Shown here: piece by piece, positions 48,066-60,124 of the stretch
How positions within the stretch are numbered: the first letter of the stretch is position 1
Layout: each line of letters starts with the position of its first letter
Made by a program: the position numbers and the translations under genes
Notes under the pieces: generated by a model
What the model was told of the DNA's origin: nothing
Databases searched by the model: none
The model's input: only the letters and a program-made list of their open reading frames with translations
Assembly: GCA_959347315.1 (NCBI GenBank)
Contig: OY365811.1
Coordinates: forward strand, 30,645,865-30,709,864
Reading direction: 5' to 3'
Length of the DNA: 64,000 bases
From: Bimastos eiseni
Lineage: Eukaryota > Annelida > Clitellata > Crassiclitellata > Lumbricidae

Positions 48066-49486
48066 TGAAGATACGATGCGATAAAGATACAATATTCAAA
48101 ATATGCATTCAATTACGTAGGCCTTGTTTTCCTACAACGGTTGTTCTAAAGGACTTCCACTCTGGAGACCACTTAACTGGTGGACCACCGGTGTACTACG
48201 ACCAAACGATCTCATCAGAAAATCGACGAATGATGTTATGGGTGGTGGTTAATTTTATCAAAGTGTCAGTACCCAGCTGAACAATTATCTCAGCTTTTCT
48301 CGTCACATATGCATGCTTATGCAGCATATGCTTATGCAGCATGAGGAGTGAGTCCATTGCAGCCTCTACAATGCTATTAAGCCGAGATTTGGATGATTAC
48401 AAGGACTTCTGAGTAGATTTTTCTCACGTTGCCCAGGCTCTCCAGGCCCTCCATCGTCATTCAGCCCCCCAAAAGTACAAGCCATTTGAAGTGTTAATTA
48501 TACCGTCTACATATATATTATACTAGTCACCCAAAGCTGTAGAAATGGCGAGCATATCTAAAAACAAGTTCACGCAACGTTTCCTCTTTGGATTTTTGCC
48601 AGATCGCCGACCTTGACTCAGCTGTACATAGCACTCCTCGGACACCCTTTGCTATCACGACCACTGTTCTTCGTCATGCCTTCTGCACGCTACAGCGCTC
48701 CTTTGAATAGGCTACCCACGGGCGACACTAACAAGTTGACAGCGAACAAAAACGGTCAATTGTCAATTTAATGCTGAAACAGGGAAATTGCACAGAAGTG
48801 GAATTATATCGGGAGGATTATGTCTCATGTAAAATCGATGGAATTTGTTCTGGTGGATTATGCCCGCATGGGGATTGTGTCCGGGATTATATCCCCTCGT
48901 ATTTCTCCACCTCACCTGCTCTCCGTTTTTCTTCTTATTCCATTCCTCATCTTTCTCGTCTCACGTGTATCCCTTCTGTTCCTTTCCTTGTCTTTTTCTA
49001 TCTGTTTCTCCTCTTCTTCTTCTTCCTCTTTGTCTGTGGTAAAGTTTACACACAAGCACCTCGCTGTTTGGTTTACATATACACAACTGCGTAGATGAAT
49101 CACTAGTTATGTTGGGTGGGTAGTTGGAGAGCCTGGCCAGATTTACATTTAGGCCTAAGCCTCTAGTCGGGTGGAGTATGGATCCGCCTGTGCACTGCGG
49201 CGGTGGGAGGAATTCAGATCAGCTGAAACCACTTTGGCTCGGCTTCCATTTCATAATTCATGAGCAATTAATTACTGCAATTTGAAACCCGCAGTACATG
49301 GGAAAGCCATTAGATTTCACCGAACGGATCTAGATGTACCTTACACATTCCAGTTATATAAGATATATACATGTACAATTACACGGATAGTAAATGGATA
49401 TAATAATATTGTCTCAGTGTAGCAACATAGGCCTATTATATAAATTGTGGGATTGCTCGAGGACTAGGTTCTGGCGAATTGAAATG
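48066..49486. other. Intergenic, no supported gene
   Basis: A frame at 48771-49094 begins with a Cys-rich stretch but runs into pyrimidine-rich simple sequence; no flanking splice sites are convincing. Otherwise nothing recognised. Confidence 0.4.
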
Positions 49487-49649
49487 ATTCACAGCAGAGG
49501 CGGCGATTTCGGTTGAGAGGTGGGGGACACCCAATGAGAGGGGTAAGAAATGTGGAATGGGGGCAAATGTGTAACCTTTCACCTCTCCGTAAAAGCTGGG
49601 GGACACTTGTCCACCTCGACCCACCGGGATCGCCGCCTCTGATTCACAG
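49487..49649. mobile_element. 147-bp hAT-type MITE with perfect 8-bp duplication
   Basis: Element 49495-49641 has inverted ends CAGAGGCGGCGAT / ATCGCCGCCTCTG and lies between identical ATTCACAG copies (49487-49494 and 49642-49649). Confidence 0.93.
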
Positions 49650-49944
49650 TGTAATTTATATATCGTAGTAAATAAGCAAGCAGATCATTGTTATTTCCCA
49701 CTCGTACAACTCTAGTGATAGTTAACCGTACAGCAATCCAATTAGATCCGATGTTTCAGTTGGATTGAAATGGATCGTTGTACGGATACCTTGAAACTCT
49801 TTCAAACCGACAAACAGGACTAAGTTAATGTGCAAATGATTGGGTCTAAATGTATCGTTGTTATTCAAACTCAACATGGAAAAGCACTGTGATATAGATA
49901 ATAATGATGATTAAAACTATGATGACATTCTGGATGCTTATGTT

Positions 49945-50110
49945 ATCGATGATGATGATGACGACGGCGACGAAGACGACGATATGATTATTATATTAAA
50001 GACGACGACGATGATGATTATTATATTAAAGACGACGACGATGATAATAACGATGATGATGATGAAGTTGTTGTTGTTGATGATGATGATGACGATAATG
50101 ATTGTCGATT
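49945..50110 (+). repeat. GAT/GAC repeat with a duplicated ATTATTATATTAAAG block
   Basis: Acidic-codon trinucleotide repeat in which a ~30-bp block (GATTATTATATTAAAGACGA) occurs twice in tandem. 50111-50760 carries more diffuse GATGAT words and no gene. Confidence 0.85.
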
Positions 50111-50760
50111 TATTGAGTAACTGATCGTTTGATTGACCGATTAGTTGATGGGTAAACTGGTTGAGGATGATGTAGTGTCATGACCGCGCCACAGCATCAT
50201 AATTATGAATTGTCGTGATCGTTGTGATAGTGATGATTTCAAGGATAAGGAAGATGATCGTGCCGATGACTTGGTTGGTGTCACTTGGTGATTATCAAGA
50301 GGAGGAGGAGGTAGAAAAGACCACAGTTGATGATTGTGATGACGATCATGACAACGATATTGATAATGATTATGACAATGTTGATTATGATGACGACAGC
50401 ATTTACGGTGTCAACAAATTGTTTGTCTTAGGTTTAAATTTGAAACGCATTTACATTGATGTTGTTTTTATATCGCCGCTGAGACTGTTGGCGACGCCTT
50501 GATATGCGACCGAGTCTGTGACTCTGTGCCTGCTATGAATCAGCCTCACAGTATGAAAGTTATGTTGACATTAATATTGCTCACCCCCCTCCCTTCGGTT
50601 TATGGACCGCTTCGTGCATGAGCCTTAGCTTTGACTCTGGATAAAGTTACCATTGAGGTTGATGTATCATCGACGGCGCGTGGTAATCAAAAAACGGGGT
50701 TTGCGTCCTGCAGTGGACTTTGTGTCGTGGGTGTATAACCGGGCTCATTTTTTTACGTAA

Positions 50761-51427
50761 ACAAAATGATGAAGAAGAGGAGGATGAGTAGTAGGAAGAG
50801 GAATGAGGAGGAGGAGTAGTAGGAAGAGGAGGAGGAGGCGTAAGTGGAGATGGAGGGAAAAGAGAGAGAGGGGTGTAGGAAGAGACCCAGAAGGAATGGT
50901 TACACATAGAGATGAGGGAGAGCATTCCATAGGGAGTGCTCAATGGTGGCAAAATGGTTTGGGCCGATGTAGTCCTGATTATCTGTTTTACGATACCCCT
51001 GCGCTTCTTGGTACTAACTCGCAAAAAAACCAGAACATGCTACAGTCTAATGAGTGGAGAGATCGATTACAAGCTGCAGATTGAGGGGAGCGAATTTGAT
51101 TTCTGATCTATTTCTGAGCAATACCCTGTTTGGACTTGATGACTCGGACAAGAATTTTGCGCTGAATGCGAGGCGGTGGAAGAAGCCAATGCAATTGATT
51201 TGCCTTAAACGAGGAGATGTGAGGCAATTTAGGAAGGCCATGCACTAAATCCAGCAGCAGCATTGACAGCTGGCCATAGATAGGTGACCTGCGGATCCTG
51301 GGAAGGCATATAAGAATAGTATTGCCTTAGTCAACACAAACTATTGAATTTAATCAATGTAAATGAGATATATATGTACGAATGACCCTGAAACACCTAT
51401 AGTTGAAAGTAGGAGAGTGTGAGATTA
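50761..51427. other. Purine-rich repeat, then unique sequence
   Basis: GGAGGA/GAAGAG-rich 50765-50880, then sequence with overlapping frames on both strands (51047-51248) and no domain. Confidence 0.4.
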
Positions 51428-52425
51428 GGGGCCGTCCATAAATGACGTCACGCACTTAGGGGGGAGGGATCTGACATTTGTGACGATGTGTGACGAGGGG
51501 GGAGGGGGTATGAGTAATGTGACGTCACATTAAAAAAATAATTTTTGATAAATTTATAAAAACGTCCTTTAATATTTTATAAAGCAATATAAATTTTTTG
51601 ATTCCATATGACTTGTACTGTCCGTCAATACAATCCGTGCTTGGCGACAGGATTTGCAAAAAATGTCACACATACTTCGCGTCGTTAGTCATGCTGCGCA
51701 ACCACTCTGCAAGTCACAAGCAGGAATCAATTATTCCACCAAAACGCATTAGGCCACAGAGAGTAGCTGCACGTCGGCAACGTGAACTAATGGTTATATT
51801 CGCGAGAGAAGAAAATGGAGAGAGTGTGGATTGGATGGAGGAAGAAGATCTTGAGCTGAATGGAATATCTATACCACAGGATGAACAGATCTGTGCTACC
51901 CCAATTTATTCCATTAAGGAGCATTTTGCTTCCCCATGGGAAAATGGAGAAGCATAAAATTAATTGTGTGCACTCATAAAATAATAATTTGTTATGATTC
52001 AACCAGAACTTCAGAACTTTTCATCCTGCTGTGGAAAAAAACTTTAAGTCGTTCTACCGCAAAGTTTCAATATTGCTATACATAATTACTACTATTAATT
52101 CTATAGGTTACTTCTTTTTATAAGAAAATAAAAGAATAAAAATTATTCTGAACATTGCATTTTTTTAGCATTAATAGACGATGAGTCTACGATTATTTTA
52201 GAATGATTTTTTATGCTAAGTTCATCAATGTTTAAAAAAGTTAATTATTAATTTTTATGTTTTATTTGAAATTAAATAAAGTGTTTTTTCTGGGGGGGGG
52301 GGTCAGAGCATTGTGACGTCATAGTTGAGGGGGGTCAGACTTTTTGTGACGAAGTGTGACAAGGGGGGGAGGGGGGGTCAAAATTCAGTCAATTTCGCGT
52401 GACGTCATTTATGGACGGCCCCTTA
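51425..52425. mobile_element. 995-bp TIR element with TTA duplication and TGACGTCA-rich ends
   Basis: Spans 51428-52422. Ends GGGGCCGTCCATAAATGACG and, inverted, GGGGCCGTCCATAAATGACG; the first ~26 bases are identical on both sides. Flanked by TTA at 51425-51427 and 52423-52425. G-rich subterminal runs and TGACGTCA palindromes lie inside both ends. A TTA duplication with GGG-starting ends would fit PIF/Harbinger, but I cannot place the superfamily firmly. It shares ends with 31587-32064 and encloses the zinc-finger frame at 51601-51957. Confidence 0.88.
51601..51957 (+). pseudogene. C2H2 zinc-finger frame inside the 995-bp TIR element
   Basis: About 119 codons open from 51598 to a TAA, with no ATG before the finger, so it is an exon or a 5'-truncated remnant. 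CKKCHTYFASLVMLRNHSASH fits C-x2-C-x12-H-x5-H. A basic RIRPQRVAARRQRE segment and an acidic WMEEEDLEL segment follow. Finger plus basic tail suggests a DNA-binding part of the element's own protein, or a captured host exon. The upstream region is AT-rich. Confidence 0.5.
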
Positions 52426-53060
52426 GTGATACACTAAGAGAGAGACAAGAGTCTCGATACGGCCATCAAGCATGAGTTCAGATGAAATAGCACCATGGAT
52501 GGTAACCTGCAAGGTAGCTGCGAAAAGGTGACCAGTGAATATTGTGATAAAAAAATTATGATGAGATGCGATAAGCGAAGTCTATGCTATAAAGTGCAGC
52601 ACAACGTAGCCACGCACGGGCAGCAACAGCGTTGTGATATAACCCACTTGCGGCAAGCTCTCTATGCTTCATGAATAATAGACCCCTATGCTCTTGTGCT
52701 TAAGCTCTTTCTGATATAATGCGAGTGATTTATTAGAACGAGGTGCGTGTGGCCAACACAGTGCCTGACTCATATTTTCCGGATTATCATAGCGTGCTAT
52801 GTCGGTTTTCTTAATTTATAACGCCACTGAGGCCGAAATTTATTACCAGACATATGCGAACACGTACTGTAGCAGTGGAAATACTATTGGTTCATTGCGA
52901 GTATACGTATCTTGGTTTCCATTGCAATAATTCTAGGTCCAGTATGCATGCTTTCCTACAAGAAACAACCAAATCTGCCTATTCTTTTATTTTTAGAGCT
53001 CTATTTTTCCATACACTTCTAGTCTTCTATTTGAGTAATGTTACACAATGTAGGCTGGTT
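52426..53060. other. Intergenic, no gene seen
   Basis: Unique-looking AT-rich sequence; nothing recognised. Confidence 0.4.
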
Positions 53061-53062
53061 AC

Positions 53063-53535
53063 ATGACATTTCATCACGCGACACTTAATCGCGCGACACT
53101 TAAACAATGACTTTTAATCTCGACTATACTTAATCTCGTGACACTTAACCTCGAGGACACTTAATCTCGCGAGACATAACCTCGAGGACACTGATCTCGC
53201 GACACTTAATCTCGTGACATATAATCGCGCGATACTTAATCTCAAATCACAACTAGTCTGCACCATTATCAATTTATGTGGCGATAAATAATTATTTTAA
53301 ATTAAAAACCGATTTAATTATAAGAATGCGGTTTCAATGGAAGCAGGAATACTCGCATAATAGTGATAAGGATAGTACAGTTCAGTTTACGTGCTAAACT
53401 CGTAGAATAAATATGCTTAGGTGAATCGAGCTCAGTTGAACCGAGTTCTCTTAAGCGCGAGTAAGTGTCGCGCGAATATATGTCGCGAAATTAAGTGTCG
53501 CGAGATTAAATGTCGTTGAGATTAACTGTCGACAC
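53063..53535. repeat. Inverted arrays of a 15-bp TCGCGACACTTAATC unit
   Basis: 53063-53253 holds about eleven degenerate direct copies of (A)CACTTAATCTCGCGA. 53454-53530 holds about five copies in the opposite orientation (TTAAGTGTCGCGAGA). They are separated by about 200 bp of AT-rich unique DNA. It looks like a transposon-like unit whose ends are tandem repeats, but no target duplication was found. Confidence 0.8.
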
Positions 53536-54830
53536 ACCAAACTTGAAACGTCAGGAAAAAAGAACTGAACTATAAAAATGAGTAGATTGGCCTGTTAGTC
53601 TGTTGTAACATACAGCCCAAAGTTTACGAGAACCTATTGACCGCGTGCGCGTGCAAAGTTTTAAAAATTACCCCGTAAGGTTGACAGTTTCAAAGTTATA
53701 GCCAATGTCCCACTTAGCCTGAGTACATCAAACATATTTCTACAACAAGCCGCATATTTTCTAGGGATTTTGCTTTGTCTACCGGACAGTGGCTATGAGG
53801 CAAAAAGGAGGATATGTCCTCTCATTGCTGGACATCTGGCAAACCTTAACCAATACACGTAGCAGATTTTTCAAACATTGCAAAGAGTGTTGTGAGCTAA
53901 AAAAAACACTGGAAACAATGAAGAGAGGAGACCTGTTTAAACTAAAATCCTGGCTAAGCAGGAGACAGGACGCGTGGGATATGTGCCTTGAATTAGTGCC
54001 AAACTAGATGACCCGGAGTCACAGACATAAAAGGGATAGGAGGTACGTTGCAGCGAGTTGATTTGTAGAATAGTTTTACGATAGCAGATGCAGTCTGAAT
54101 GTAGGCCAACATATGGATTTTAAGAGGAAATCCAGGAACGACTGACTTTTAATAATTTTTTTACTTCTAAGAACTTCAAATTATTTAAGACTAATGTTAG
54201 GCTGTGTTGACATGGCATATACATGTATACATTGGAACATCATGTTGTTATACCGTGTCGCTATGCTACGTCGTTATGTTATGTTCCTATGTTTAATTGT
54301 TATGTGGTTTTACCTGCCTTGTTATGCTATGTTGTGTTATGTTATGCTATGTTATGCTATGCTACGTCATGAATGCGAAGTATGCGTGATGCATAATTTA
54401 TATACACGTAGCTTCTGCATTAAATCTGCAATCTGCATTACTATCCTGTAATGGGGCCATACTGAGGTCTTAGACAAGGCCTTGACATACAGATCACATG
54501 AGTCATCTGTTTGTTGTGTAGGCCTATAGTGGATAGACCCAGAAGATCAATGTCTTCCATTCATCATTAATATATATATATATATATAATGCATAACGAC
54601 TGTCATGGCGTTGGCTAATGGGATGCAGTCATTTAGTTCATATTTTACGCACGACTATAAGACACAGTAAATATTTTACAATATATAACTCTCGCCATCG
54701 TCGTCATTATAGATTATCACTATGTATAATTGTCAGCGTCATCGTCGTCATCATGATCACGATTATAATCATGATCAACCTGGTCTTCTCCGTCGTCATT
54801 ATGATCATAGACAGACGACAGTCATTCCGC
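53536..54830. other. Intergenic, one unexplained small frame
   Basis: A 70-codon frame with its first ATG at 53795 (ends 54007; Lys/Leu/Cys-rich, no known domain) is the only frame of note. 54290-54365 is a TATGCTATGT-type repeat. Confidence 0.35.
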
Positions 54831-54831
54831 T

Positions 54832-54866
54832 TCTCATCATCATCATCATCACCATCATCGTCATCG

Positions 54867-54957
<91 letters not shown>
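54832..54957 (+). repeat. ATC trinucleotide microsatellite
   Basis: About 125 bases of nearly pure ATC/TCATCA repeat. It yields poly-Ser, poly-Ile and, on the other strand, poly-Met artefact frames. Confidence 0.98.
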
Positions 54958-54958
<1 letters not shown>

Positions 54959-55139
54959 CCAGCAGCAGTAGCCATCGTCGCCTTCACCTTCTGCTTTGTC
55001 GGTGGTTCACGTTAAACACAAAGGTGCGCATCAGCCAAGCAATTAGACCTTACATGTAGGCCATTCCATTCTATACCCGACTTCTCTGCATAGTCCTGCT
55101 ATGGCATCCAACAGAGAACCTGTAGAATACAAATTGGCT

Positions 55140-55265
55140 CTCCCTTTCTCTTCCCTTTCCTTTTCTCTCTCTCTCTCTCTCTTCCCCTCGCATTCCTCTC
55201 CTCCCCTTTCCCCTTCTCTCTCTCTCTCTCTCTTCCCCTCCCACCCCTCTTCTATCTTTCTCTCT
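55140..55265. repeat. CT-rich tandem repeat
   Basis: Two ~60-bp blocks, each a CTCTCTCTCTCT run followed by TCCCCTC-rich sequence. Confidence 0.85.
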
Positions 55266-55431
55266 GTCGTTATCGTGTGGTGCTAGAATATGACTAAGAA
55301 CTGCTCTGGATTTATTCCTGATGTGTTTAGTCTAGGCGCTAAGACAGAACGTTGTCCGTCCAATTGAGTGGAAATCCTGGCGCACATGGCTCTCAAGTCA
55401 AGGCAGACACATCAGGCCGTTACTGTCGTGT

Positions 55432-55522
55432 ACACGCACACACACACGCGCACACACATAAACGCACGCGCGCGCACACACACACACACGCACAAACAAA
55501 CGCACAAACATGTGTCGCGCGC
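55432..55522. repeat. CA/CG alternating repeat
   Basis: Alternating purine-pyrimidine run with CACACA and CGCGCGCGC blocks, a potential Z-DNA former. Confidence 0.85.
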
Positions 55523-55774
55523 GCGTCATACCTAAACAGACAGTAATTGCAACCATAACAAAACACCTGTGTAGCGCCTCTTAAGAGCCTAGCAGAGCAT
55601 TGACATGTCAGAGGTTGTTATAAGCGCATCATTTGTGATTATTATGTCATGTATTCGTATATAATGAAAACACTTATAATTGCTTATTTTTAAGTACCGC
55701 ATGAATATATTATTATTATTTTTAGATCAGTGTTACTCGAACTGTGGTCCGCAGTCCAATGCAGGTCCCACTTA

Positions 55775-55985
55775 AGTAGTGTAATGGGGCGCTGAGCTGA
55801 GGAACCGAGTTCAAAACCCGTCTTCCCGCAAAGTTAATTAGTCCTTCTTTCACTAGGATGTGGCGTTGGTCACATTAGACGTGTAAACATGGTATAAACG
55901 AATGATGACAAGTTATTTCAGGAATTGAACTGTCGGGAGCCATGCAAGGTGTCCATTACGTCATATATCTAATTTAAGATATTGA
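55775..55985 (+). repeat. tRNA-like SINE piece joined to dispersed repeat family, copy 4
   Basis: 55780-55840 has a weak B-box (GAGTTCAAAACCC). 55895-55985 keeps ATGATGACAAGTT, GCCATGCAAGGTGTCCATTA and TATATCTAATTTA shared with the copies at 34205 and 45405. Confidence 0.5.
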
Positions 55986-58900
55986 ATGTCAACTACATAA
56001 CATTTGAAAACTAACATAATAGTCAAGACCCGAATTAGAATGTATAAGATTGTTAACGTACCAAACTGATGGTGGGCCCCAAAACTTATTTGTGAAATGT
56101 TTAGTAAGTGAGCGTACTAACGTTTGCTCTTCTAACGCCGTCTAGTGAATATGAATGCAAACTAGTAACAACGCTGTAATCTTTGTAACTTAATGGAAAC
56201 AGATTTTGGAGATGGTCTGTGTGTGTATAACTACTAACGACAGGGGGCGTGGCTGTAGGCGGCTGATGAACCCTTTGTTCAAAGTCTTTCAGAGGCAGAC
56301 AAGCGACGTTCGACCTCTCACCTTGTCGCTATCCAATCAACCGTCAACACTGCTTGAGGTATGGCACACCCGCTGTCAATCTCTTACATTCATCAGTACT
56401 TTGAACTTAATTACATTTTTATGTCTACTTGCTTGCTTACATTTTCTTATTTGTTGAGGACAGGCGAATAACATACGTTTAATTAGTGGATTTATTTTCA
56501 CTAATAATAGACAAATCTAGAGCCAGTTGACAGGTCCGGCAGATCCCACAATAAGCACTATATACATGCGAGATTCGTATAAATGAAGATATAACATCAC
56601 TTTTACTAACACTAAGAGAATCAATGGACTACACAAATGAAAGAAGACACTGGTAATACTTTTTCGTACACATCGCCGCTAAACCAGCGTGGTTTTATTG
56701 TATGATTTAAGACTCCAAACCTAAGAGACTTTAGATGGCAATGGAATTTGGACAGTAAGAAGGATAAGACCTGGTGATACGCTCCATGAAGCAGATGGTT
56801 TGGCACACCCTGAGTCGAAGCTTTGGAATTGGTCAATAAAGTAGAGGTTAATTTTGCTCATCGTTTACTCTGCCCCACTCAACTTAATTCTTCAATCATC
56901 ATCAGTTGACAGTCAATCACCTATATGTTGACTACTCCGAGAGATATTAGTGTGCATCTCAGAGTGATAATCACCTGAACATGGGCCTACTCAGTGAGCG
57001 AGTGAGACAATAGACGTTGCAAGAATAAGATAAAGACAAATACATGCAGATTGCATTTTGAGTTCAACTGATACAGAAGAACTTGCGATCTAAGTGGCGA
57101 CATGTTAGAATCGCAAATGCCGAAGTACTAGGGCCACTCTCGAAGCGTTCAGCTGCAGGTATGTGTACTTCGTGGTTACTGTAGTAGTTGCCGCGTAACG
57201 ACACTGTGCTAACAAAGATCATTAGCGTCGCCCTACTTCTTTGTCCAGGCTTGGTACTGGCACTGCCTGAATACACATAGTGGCGCAGTCACTGTCTGAT
57301 TTTGTTAAAATACGCCTAAAGGTGGCGCTTCACATTTAAACAAGCAAGCAAGCATTTATTTTCTTATTTTTAGTCCCTTTTCAGAAAACTTTAAAATGTC
57401 CTGAAATTTGCCTAGATTGACATTTTACTGGAATTAACTTATTTGAAATTCTGTTTGTGCAACATTTGAAGGAGATGCGTCCAAATCATAAAATTCTGAC
57501 GAGCATCAACGAAACTCAACTGCGAACAGAGCAGAACCGATTTCGCAACGAATGAAGCGCTGCAGGGTGATTTACTCAATGACCTCTACCGAAAGAAACT
57601 GGAAGTGGGCCGCGATGCAGAGTCATCCACTGTTCCTTCGACCAAGATCAAGAACTGAGTTCAAGGACCAACGGAGGTCAAGGACCGACGAAGGTCAAGG
57701 ACCGACGAAGGTCAATGATCATGCTTCGGTTTCAAGCGACAGATACACGTATAGCGGCGTAGTCGAATAGAAAGATGGATATACTGTATGGAAGAATCTG
57801 TGTCAAGGAATGGGAAAAGTCATGCAGAGGCGCTTGACAGACATCGTTCCAGACAGTCGCATGGGAATCTCTAAGCATATTTATAATAGGTTTTCCAGAA
57901 GCGCTGAGTTTGTGCACCCTGTAGAAAGAAGAGCACTCGACAGGTTCTACGAAAATAGTGCCCATTATTTTTATGGGGCGATTAAGCTTTGTTTTTTTTT
58001 AACTCACAACGTAATAGTTTTAAAAAAACTTGGAAGACTAAGAAACAGAATAGGTTATTGGACACTCAGTCTAGGAGCGGTCTCGATAGTCTGAAGAATA
58101 AACTGGTCCTTGTATATTCTGGAGACTTGAAATAAACTTAGGAGTTTGCGCCTTGAAATAAAATGTCCTGAAAATTTAGACAGTTCAACTCAGATTCGAT
58201 TAATGACTACCAACAAGTTCTTAGAAATTGTGAATACTTTATAAATGGTTGCGGGCTTTGGAGTCGACACGATTAAGAAGGTTGTCACATTATTAATTTT
58301 ATCTCATTGCACTTTCTCCGTCGTAAATTTGCTTCTAGTAGAATTTTTTTCATTCTCAACGGCCGATGCGTTGAAAATACCTTAACTGCAAAAGAATAGC
58401 GAGCATTCCTCAACTTCTGAACTCCTTTGTAAATGCATAGTCAAATGTTCCATTACTTCGAATGACACAGCAGAGACGCAATACCTAAGCAGGTAAAACA
58501 AGGCGCAATACAATACAACTGTAAGTTGGTTGAAAAGGCCCTATTACGAAATTCAGAAGTTCACATAAAAGTTGGACAGCAATTAAAAGCCATAAGTAGA
58601 TTTGAAGAGGTAAGTTTTCCGTTTTAGATAATATCGCCAAGAAGATTGCGAACATGAAGAGATTGAGAGTTCCAGATGAAGGGACCGGCAACTGCGAAAG
58701 AACGCCGCCAAAGAAAAGTCGTTTAGTAGGAACGCCATACAAATGTTACAGTGTTGATGTTGATGATCATATGCATGAATTGGAGGATGAATTAATTGGT
58801 GACTTATGGATGTAGACAATAAATCCATCCATTCTATCAAGTCAAACCTTAAAGTAGTGTATACTGCGTAGTTGGATACGATGGCCCAAGCCCCATACAA

Positions 58901-59050
58901 CGTGAAACACACGACATTTAAGGTCTATTAGACATTTACAGTCTATCTTCCAACAATTCACTTTAAACTTGCAATGGTCTTAACAGAATTTTGCAAAGGC
59001 GACGAAAAAAAATGGCCACAGAGCAAAAACGTCCGCCACCGATATATATA
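55986..59050. other. Intergenic, no gene seen
   Basis: A short tandem GGACCGACGAAGGTCAA lies at 57665-57717. Several overlapping frames (56206-58912) have no domain, splice or signal support. Confidence 0.4.
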
Positions 59051-59823
59051 TACAGGGTGGGCCAGCATAAATGGTCCGACTTAGGTGGAAAATAACTCCG
59101 CCAATATTTGGAAATTATTTAAAATTAATGCATCAAATTAAAGGTATTTCACTCTAGTATTAGCTTAGAAAAAGTCGAACTTGTACTAGTTTTTAAGTTT
59201 AAGAAATGTTTGGAACAGCCCTGGCTGCCCTATTTTATTGTCGTTAGTGACGCAAAATGGCGCCGTTGACAGACAATGATCGAGTTTTGATCAGAATTTT
59301 GCGAACTGATAAGCAATTTAATTCATTTCAAATGATTAAAGAGATTCCTAACAGAGATTGAAATAAAATTAGTTTAATACGTACGATACAAAAAAATTGA
59401 TGAAACAGTAGCTTCAAATCGTAAACAACGCAAATGGGTACGCACGGCGCGCACACCCGCTAACATTGCTCGTATGTCCGAGTTAATTTGCCGTCAAGAC
59501 GATGACCCGGGTACAAACAACTATCTCCAAGTTAACTTTTAACATTGCTGTGTAGTACAATATGGCTGCCTATAAGGTTTCATTTTTAGGATTTAATCTT
59601 AACATTGTCATGACTTTTTCATTAGCAATAGTCACTAAAAAACGATGACTTTTGTTATGTCACGATTTACGCCCTGAAGGTTAAAGATGCAATAAAAATG
59701 TTTTTTAATCTTACTACTAGAGTGAAATACCTTTAATTTGTTGCATTCATTATAAATAACTTCCAAATATTGACGGAGTTATTTGCATGCAAAGTCTGGC
59801 CATTTATGTTGGACCACCCTGTA
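59051..59823 (+). mobile_element. Degraded Tc1/mariner element with long inverted ends
   Basis: Element 59053-59821 is flanked by TA on both sides. Ends read CAGGGTGGGCCAGCATAAAT and, inverted, CAGGGTGGTCCAACATAAAT; the arms stay similar over more than 100 bp. Inside, with frame breaks, is the N-terminal helix-turn-helix part of a mariner-type transposase (LTDNDRVLIRILRTDKQFNS, then NRKQRKWVRTARTPANIARM). The catalytic part is missing. Confidence 0.9.
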
Positions 59824-59864
59824 TATATATAATTATGTATACGCACTACGCGTGCATGAATGTA

Positions 59865-59945
59865 TGCATGTATGTATGTATGTATGTATGTATGCATGTA
59901 ATCATGTTTGTATGCATGTATTTATGTATGTATGTGTGTAATTAT
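59865..59945 (+). repeat. TATG tetranucleotide repeat
   Basis: Runs of GTATGTATGTATG with ATGCATG and TTTATG interruptions. Confidence 0.9.
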
Positions 59946-60124
59946 GACAACACTTAGTAAGGCTCATTTTGAATACATTTGCTTCACAATATTGACTGTC
60001 CAGGTAAAGACCTTACTTGAGATGGCATTTAATACAACTTTGTCTCGGACGTTTGCGATTTGCCATTAGTTAGTGTTTATTTCTTACTCTATTTTTATGC
60101 CAAAATTTCTTAAACATGAGAAAC

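Noticed and set aside
48771..49094. Frame starting with a Cys-rich stretch (CKIDGICSGGLCPHGDC)
   Set aside because: The Cys spacing is suggestive of an extracellular module, but the frame runs into pyrimidine-rich low-complexity sequence, no clear donor follows the Cys block, and no neighbouring exon was found. Worth a search but not annotated.
53795..54007. 70-codon Lys/Leu/Cys-rich frame
   Set aside because: No domain, signal peptide or splice context recognised; length is within chance expectation for this much sequence.
54618..55015. Poly-Ser, poly-Ile and poly-Met frames
   Set aside because: Pure ATC microsatellite read in different frames.
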